Positions 5,197 through 8,562 of a stretch of 8,562 nt of DNA are shown in pieces. Origin of the DNA: JBOFLG01 sp051657745 (lineage in GTDB: Bacteria > Actinomycetota > Actinomycetes > Actinomycetales > Dermatophilaceae); assembly GCA_051657745.1 (NCBI GenBank), contig JBOFLG010000086.1, positions 1-8,562 of the forward strand, given 5' to 3'. The notes under the pieces were generated by a model, which saw only the letters and a list, made by a program, of their open reading frames with translations, ran no database searches and was not told where the DNA came from. Position 1 is the first letter of the stretch, and every line of letters starts with the position of its first letter. The position numbers and the translations under genes are program-made.

Positions 5197-5357
5197 CCGG
5201 GCCCCGGCTCCGCCGCGACCGCTGCCACTGCGACCACCGCCACTGCGACCGAGATCGTGACCGCTGCCGCCGTGACCGCTGCCACCGCGACCGGTGGTGT
5301 CGCCGGCGCTGTCGGGACGGGCGTCATCCCAGCTGGCCTCGCGACCGCCGGGGTCAT
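5193..5357 (-). CDS. Possible 54-residue Ala/Val-rich small protein linking two overlapping genes
   Basis: An ATG at 5357 overlaps the stop of the maleylpyruvate isomerase-like gene (ATGA), and the resulting 54-codon frame ends in a TGA that overlaps the GTG of the SRPBCC gene (GTGA). Residues 1-22 are Thr/Pro/Ala-rich. Residues 23-49 are almost entirely Val and Ala, with a few Thr, Ile and Ser, long enough for one membrane span, and the end is EPGPG. The segment is made of imperfect 15-base repeats that encode pentapeptides in any frame, so hydrophobicity could be a by-product. The double 4-base overlap is the main support. I know of no family. The alternative is that the stretch is untranslated spacer, or that it is read only to couple translation across it. 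Confidence 0.4.
   Translation of the reverse strand: MTPAVARPAGMTPVPTAPATPPVAVAAVTAAAVTISVAVAVVAVAAVAAEPGPG
5217..5288. repeat. Imperfect 15-base tandem repeats
   Basis: Units beginning GACC follow one another at 5217, 5232, 5247 (12-base unit), 5259 and 5274. Four share the pattern GACCRCYGCCRCYGY, for example GACCGCTGCCACTGC and GACCGCTGCCACCGC. All unit lengths are multiples of three, so frame is kept across the tract. It lies between the maleylpyruvate isomerase-like and SRPBCC genes. Confidence 0.7.
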
Positions 5358-6202
5358 GGCGTCACAGCCAGCGCGTGCAGCACTCGCCGCGCCACCTCAG
5401 CGTCACCGTGCACCACCACATGCATCGAGTCGGGGTCGCGTCGCCCGCCGGCCAGCCGCATCGCGACCTGGGTCGACATGGTGAGCGTGGTGGTCACGAC
5501 GTCGGCGTGCTGCTCCGGGGTGCCGCTGAACAGCGGGATGCCGACCGGCTTCCCGTCGCGTTCCTCGACCCGCACGCCGACCCGGGCCACGGTCGGGCCG
5601 GTCACATCGAGCACCACGGCGTGGCCGGGTTCGACCCCGGCGTGCCGGGCGACAATCACCGGCAGCATCCCGAGGAAGCGCGCAACGGAGACGGCGGCGG
5701 CTGGAGTGTCGAGCCCGCCAGGGCGGCCGAGCGCCTCGCGGATGTCCTGCTCGTGGGTCCAGATGTCGAAGGTGCGCACCCCGAGCAGGTCGAGCAGCGT
5801 GGTGCGGCCGAACGGGCCCGGCACCTCGGTCTCGGCCGTGGCGCCCGGGCTCCCGTAGACGGTCAGCCGCTCGGCGAGGCGCTCCTCGAGCTCGTCGAGC
5901 ACCTCCTCGGGCGAGCGGCCCCGACGGCTCTCCAGCAGCCGCTCCACCCGCTCGCCGAACGGGGAGCGCACGTGGGCGCGGCCGCTGACGTCGACGTCGG
6001 CCACCGGTTCGCCGGCCAGGCCCGCCTCGACACTGGCGACATGGGCAATCTGGTCGAACACCGTCCAGCCGGGGCAGTCGGTGGGCCGGTCGGCATCCTC
6101 GGGTCGCAGGGTGCGGCCGAGGTCGAGGATGCCGCGCACCGTCTGCGCCCAGGCGTCGACCATCCCGGGCAGGTCGGTCGGCGGCATCGGATGCACGGGC
6201 AT
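5354..6202 (-). CDS. Maleylpyruvate isomerase family mycothiol-dependent protein (DinB/MDMPI fold)
   Basis: This 282-residue protein has the MDMPI layout. An N-terminal four-helix DinB-like bundle carries DCPGWTVFDQIAHVASVEAG (42-61), and FDIWTHEQDIREALGRPG (145-162) is followed by a C-terminal alpha/beta domain ending near residue 280. In the Corynebacterium glutamicum enzyme, as I recall, the metal is held by His52, Glu144 and His148. Here His54 and His150 have the same spacing of 96, and Asp146 takes the place of the Glu. Members bind a divalent metal and often mycothiol; most, including probably this one, are not true maleylpyruvate isomerases and their reactions are unknown. The ATG at 6202 is six bases from a -10-like TACTGT, suggesting a leaderless mRNA. 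Its TGA overlaps the ATG of a possible 54-codon ORF, so it likely heads a unit with the SRPBCC gene. Length and motifs look intact. Confidence 0.88.
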   Translation of the reverse strand: MPVHPMPPTDLPGMVDAWAQTVRGILDLGRTLRPEDADRPTDCPGWTVFDQIAHVASVEAGLAGEPVADVDVSGRAHVRSPFGERVERLLESRRGRSPEEVLDELEERLAERLTVYGSPGATAETEVPGPFGRTTLLDLLGVRTFDIWTHEQDIREALGRPGGLDTPAAAVSVARFLGMLPVIVARHAGVEPGHAVVLDVTGPTVARVGVRVEERDGKPVGIPLFSGTPEQHADVVTTTLTMSTQVAMRLAGGRRDPDSMHVVVHGDAEVARRVLHALAVTP

Positions 6203-6208
6203 AGCGCC

Positions 6209-6214
6209 ACAGTA
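6209..6214 (-). promoter_or_regulatory. -10-like hexamer for the maleylpyruvate isomerase-like gene (leaderless)
   Basis: The minus strand reads TACTGT followed by six bases (GGCGCT) and the ATG at 6202. It fits the actinobacterial TAnnnT -10 consensus, with the transcript starting at the A of the ATG. No Shine-Dalgarno sequence is present. Confidence 0.55.
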
Positions 6215-6216
6215 CC

Positions 6217-6222
6217 TACGCT
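6217..6222 (+). promoter_or_regulatory. -10-like hexamer for the CopD-CtaG gene (leaderless)
   Basis: TACGCT is followed by six bases (GGGGCG) and the ATG at 6229. It is back to back with the minus-strand hexamer, only two bases away. The fit to TAnnnT and the exact six-base spacing suggest a leaderless transcript, although GGGG could also serve as a weak ribosome binding site. Confidence 0.55.
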
Positions 6223-6228
6223 GGGGCG

Positions 6229-8190
6229 ATGGCCCCCGCGCGCGATCCCGCCCTCGCGCGCCCGCTGGCGGTCACCGTGGGGAGCGGCCTCGCCGTCGCG
6301 ATGGCGGTCGCTGCCGCTACCGGAGTAGCAGCGCCGCTGGCCCTCGCCGACCCTGGCCCCGTGGTCCGGTGGGGGCTGCCCGCGCTGTCCGCCGTGAGCG
6401 CGCTGACCGCCAGCGCCACCGTCGGGCTGCTCCTGCTCGCGGCCTTTCTCGCCCCGGAGCGGGCCCGCACCGAGCGTCGGGCAACGGCGGTGCACCTCGC
6501 CGGGCTCACGGCATCCGCGTGGGCGTTCGCGGCGCTGGCAGAGGTGTCGCTCACGTTCGCCGACTTCGCCGGCACGCCACCGGCATCCGCCGAGTTCGTC
6601 AGCCAACTGGTCGAGTTCACTTGGGCGCTCGAGACCACGCGGGTGCTGCTGATCAGCGCGCTGGTGGCCCTCGGGGTGCTCGTCGGTTGCCTGCTGGCCC
6701 GCAGCCGGGCGGCGATGGCCTGGCTCGCGGTCGCCACCGTCGCCGGGGTCGTCATCCTCTCGCTCACCGGGCATGCGGCCGGTGCAGCGAGCCACGAGAC
6801 GGCGGTCAACGGCCTCGCGGTGCACCTGCTCGCGATCGTGGTCTGGGTGGGCGGCCTCATGGCGCTGGTCGCGATGCGGCCCACCCTCGGCCGCGACGTC
6901 GGCCCCACCGTTGCCCGGTACTCCACACTCGCCGGCTGGGCCTACGTCGCGGTGGCGCTCTCCGGGCTGCTCCAGGCGTCGACCCGACTGGGTTCCGTGG
7001 ATGACCTCGGCAGCGAGTATGGGGTCCTGCTGCTCGGCAAGGTCCTCGTGCTCGTCGTGCTCGGCGGGTTCGGCTGGCGGCACCGCCGTGGCATCGCCAC
7101 CCGGCTCACCGCCGACCCCGGCGACGGCCGCGCGTTCGCTCGGCTCGGCATCCTCGAGTTGGCCCTGATGGGCGTGGCCAGCGGCCTGGCGGCGGTGCTG
7201 GCTCGCACCCCGCCTCCGGTGGCCGAGCAGGAACCGGAACCGAGTCGGGTGCTTGAACTCTCGGGGTACCCCGACCCCGGGCCGATGAGCGGAGTCGACT
7301 GGTTCACCGCCTGGCGGGTCGACTGGTTGTTCCTCACCGTGGCGGTGCTGGCGGTCGGGCTCTACCTGCGCGGCGTCATCCGGCTGCGCCGCCGCGGCGA
7401 CGCCTGGCCGATCTGGCGGGTCGTGCTCTGGGCCCTGGGGTGGGCGCTGTTCTGCTGGGCCACGTTCGGTGCCCCGGGCATCTGGGGCCGGGTCCTGTTC
7501 AGCGTGCACATGGTCGAGCACATGGCGCTCGCGATGATCGTGCCGCTGCTGCTGGTGCCGGCCGCGCCGGTCACCCTTGCGCTGCGGTCGCTGCCGACTC
7601 GCGCCGACCGCACCTGGGGCCCGCGCGAAGTGCTGCTGCAGGTGGTGCACTCGCGGGCGATGCGGATGCTCGCCAACCCGGTGGTTGCGGCGGTGCTGTT
7701 CTTTGTCAGCCTCGCGGTCTTCTACTACACCGGCGCGTTCGAGTTGGCGCTCACCACACATACCGGCCACCTGCTGATGACCGCGCACTTCCTGCTCACC
7801 GGCTACCTCTTCGTGTGGGTGCTGATCGGCACCGACCCAGGCGTGCCGCGCTGGTCGCCGCTGATTTTGCTGGTCGTGCTCTTCGCCACGATCTCGTTCC
7901 ATGCGTTCTTCGGGGTGGCGCTCACCGGCAGCGAGTCGCTGCTCGCCGAGGGCTTCTACACCCAACTCGACCTGCCGTGGCGGCCCGACCCGTTGGCCGA
8001 CCAACAACTCGGCGGGGAGATCGCCTGGGGCGTCGGTGAGGCGCCCGCACTGGTGCTCGCCGTGGTGGTGGCGCTGCAGTGGCACCGGCGCGACGCGGCT
8101 GAGGCCCGACGCCGCGACCGCCAGGCCGACCGCGACGGCGACGCCGAGCTCGGTGCGTACAACGCCTGGCTGGGCAAGCTCCCACGCTGA
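6229..8190 (+). CDS. CopD-CtaG fusion: copper uptake/resistance and cytochrome c oxidase assembly membrane protein
   Basis: This 653-residue protein has about 14 hydrophobic segments. The first half matches CopD, a membrane protein of copper transport: LTGHAAGAASHET (179-191) and VHLLAIVVWVGGLMAL (198-213) carry the His and Trp residues typical of the family, followed by GLLLASTR-like and LLGKVLVLVVL segments. The second half, from about 365, matches the CtaG/caa3 assembly family, which supplies copper to cytochrome c oxidase: VHMVEHM (His427, His431) and HTGHLLMTAHFLLTGY (His511, His514, His520). A cytoplasmic charged tail, Arg/Asp-rich, follows residue 620. CopD-CtaG fusions are well known in actinobacteria. 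It is transcribed divergently from the maleylpyruvate isomerase-like gene across 26 bases. I infer insertion into the plasma membrane with copper passing to the oxidase. Reading frame and length look intact. Confidence 0.93.
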   Translation: MAPARDPALARPLAVTVGSGLAVAMAVAAATGVAAPLALADPGPVVRWGLPALSAVSALTASATVGLLLLAAFLAPERARTERRATAVHLAGLTASAWAFAALAEVSLTFADFAGTPPASAEFVSQLVEFTWALETTRVLLISALVALGVLVGCLLARSRAAMAWLAVATVAGVVILSLTGHAAGAASHETAVNGLAVHLLAIVVWVGGLMALVAMRPTLGRDVGPTVARYSTLAGWAYVAVALSGLLQASTRLGSVDDLGSEYGVLLLGKVLVLVVLGGFGWRHRRGIATRLTADPGDGRAFARLGILELALMGVASGLAAVLARTPPPVAEQEPEPSRVLELSGYPDPGPMSGVDWFTAWRVDWLFLTVAVLAVGLYLRGVIRLRRRGDAWPIWRVVLWALGWALFCWATFGAPGIWGRVLFSVHMVEHMALAMIVPLLLVPAAPVTLALRSLPTRADRTWGPREVLLQVVHSRAMRMLANPVVAAVLFFVSLAVFYYTGAFELALTTHTGHLLMTAHFLLTGYLFVWVLIGTDPGVPRWSPLILLVVLFATISFHAFFGVALTGSESLLAEGFYTQLDLPWRPDPLADQQLGGEIAWGVGEAPALVLAVVVALQWHRRDAAEARRRDRQADRDGDAELGAYNAWLGKLPR

Positions 8191-8198
8191 GCGTGGGA
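8180..8198 (+). terminator. Hairpin with the CopD-CtaG stop codon in its loop
   Basis: TCCCACGC pairs perfectly with GCGTGGGA around a three-base loop, and that loop is the TGA stop codon (8188-8190). No T-run follows, which is common for actinobacterial hairpin terminators. A role in termination or mRNA end protection is inferred. Confidence 0.5.
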
Positions 8199-8224
8199 CC
8201 CGGGGATCAGGCCAACTCGATGCG

Positions 8225-8239
8225 CTGACCGCCGGTCAG
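8225..8239 (+). terminator. Second hairpin downstream of CopD-CtaG
   Basis: CTGACC pairs with GGTCAG around a GCC loop. A weaker one, GCACC/GGTGC with a five-base loop, lies at 8253-8267. Together with 8180-8198 they form three hairpins within 90 bases before the next gene. Function as terminators is inferred from position; no T-run is present. Confidence 0.35.
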
Positions 8240-8318
8240 GTTCGCCTGCGCTGCACCCGGGCGGTGCGGGTCGCTGCCTGGGCTGTTTCGGGGTGACCAT
8301 CTGAGCCCGTGACTCCGC

Positions 8319-8324
8319 CATGAT
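8319..8324 (+). promoter_or_regulatory. Possible -10 hexamer of the nitrilase-like gene
   Basis: CATGAT stands six bases (GGGCCG) before the ATG at 8331, the same spacing as the two hexamers at 6209 and 6217. The first base departs from TAnnnT, so this is weaker. No ribosome binding site is visible before the ATG. Confidence 0.35.
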
Positions 8325-8330
8325 GGGCCG

Positions 8331-8562
8331 ATGCGAGTTGCGGTGGTGCAGGTGGAGTACGGCGATGACGAGCAACCCGCCGCGCGGGTCGAACGGGTGT
8401 GCTCCCTCGTCGCTGGCCTCGCCGGCCACGACCTCGTCGTGTTGCCCGAACTCTGGATGCCGACCGGCTTCGGCTACCAGCGCTGGGCCGAGCTGGCCGA
8501 GCCGCTGGACGGTCCGTGGGCCCGGTCGATGGCGGATGCCGCCCGCGCGGCATCCGCCACGT
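8331..8562 (+). CDS. Carbon-nitrogen hydrolase (nitrilase superfamily), N-terminal part
   Basis: The 77 codons inside the window read MRVAVVQVEYGDDEQPAARV and continue to HDLVVLPELWMPTGFGYQRW (33-52). The opening strand 'RVAVVQ' and the LVVLPE motif, whose Glu40 would be the first member of the Glu-Lys-Cys triad, are the signature of the nitrilase/CN-hydrolase superfamily. These enzymes hydrolyse amides, nitriles or carbamoyl groups in the cytoplasm. The Lys and Cys fall beyond the window edge, so subfamily and activity cannot be judged. The ATG is chosen because it begins the first strand directly. It is preceded by a possible leaderless promoter and by hairpins that separate it from the CopD-CtaG gene. 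Confidence 0.85.
   Translation, partial: MRVAVVQVEYGDDEQPAARVERVCSLVAGLAGHDLVVLPELWMPTGFGYQRWAELAEPLDGPWARSMADAARAASAT

Noticed and set aside
5197..5353. A Gly/Ser/Arg/His-rich N-terminal extension of the SRPBCC protein
   Set aside because: The frame is open but contains no ATG or GTG before the stop shared with the isomerase-like gene region, so it cannot be started here without fusion.
5863..8085. A 740-codon minus-strand frame opposite the CopD-CtaG gene
   Set aside because: It is His/Gln/Arg/Pro-rich with no domain, and runs antisense to a clear membrane protein and into the isomerase-like gene in the wrong frame. Long antisense frames are expected at this GC content.
1..8562. CRISPR array, rRNA, insertion sequence or integrase
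   Set aside because: No spaced direct repeats of the right length, no rRNA sequence and no transposase or recombinase motifs were seen on either strand.

Overview
The window is very GC-rich, uses GTG and ATG starts with tightly overlapping genes, and carries families typical of Actinomycetota: a mycothiol-dependent maleylpyruvate isomerase-like protein, a CopD-CtaG fusion and a HAAS-domain protein. I cannot name the genus from sequence alone. The window looks like a junction between an accessory region derived from a conjugative element (about 1-4700) and ordinary chromosome (about 4717-8562).

Accessory part. The left edge holds the 3' part of a TraG/VirD4-like coupling protein that loses family similarity near 261 and ends at 361. 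Facing it on the minus strand is a tight three-gene unit, in transcription order: an unrecognised 182-aa protein (3297-2749), a divergent FolD-like methylenetetrahydrofolate dehydrogenase/cyclohydrolase (2752-1652) and a compact amidase-signature hydrolase (1655-408). Both junctions are 4-base GTGA stop/start overlaps, so the three are probably translationally coupled. Upstream on the same strand are a small membrane protein with a HAAS-like N-terminus (3795-3415) and a decayed stretch (3818-4437). The decayed stretch holds at least three gene remnants in different frames, including the start of an Abi-like protein. About 280 bases without a supportable intact gene (4438-4716) separate this from the chromosome-like part.

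Chromosome-like part. On the minus strand a maleylpyruvate isomerase-family protein (6202-5354), a possible 54-residue Ala/Val-rich protein (5357-5193) and an SRPBCC-family protein (5196-4717) run in series, again with 4-base overlaps (ATGA, GTGA). Divergent to them is a 653-aa CopD-CtaG membrane fusion (6229-8190), probably for copper handling and cytochrome oxidase assembly. It is followed by hairpins and the first 77 codons of a nitrilase-superfamily hydrolase (8331 onward). The only DNA between the divergent pair is 26 bases. It carries back-to-back -10-like hexamers, each exactly six bases from its ATG, which fits a bidirectional leaderless promoter. The nitrilase start has a similar but weaker arrangement.

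Most noteworthy are the coupled unknown/FolD-like/amidase cassette with an altered FolD active site, the doubly overlapping 54-codon ORF built on 15-base repeats, the 26-base divergent promoter, and the mosaic of gene remnants around the Abi-like piece. No tRNA, rRNA, CRISPR array, integrase or insertion sequence was recognised.
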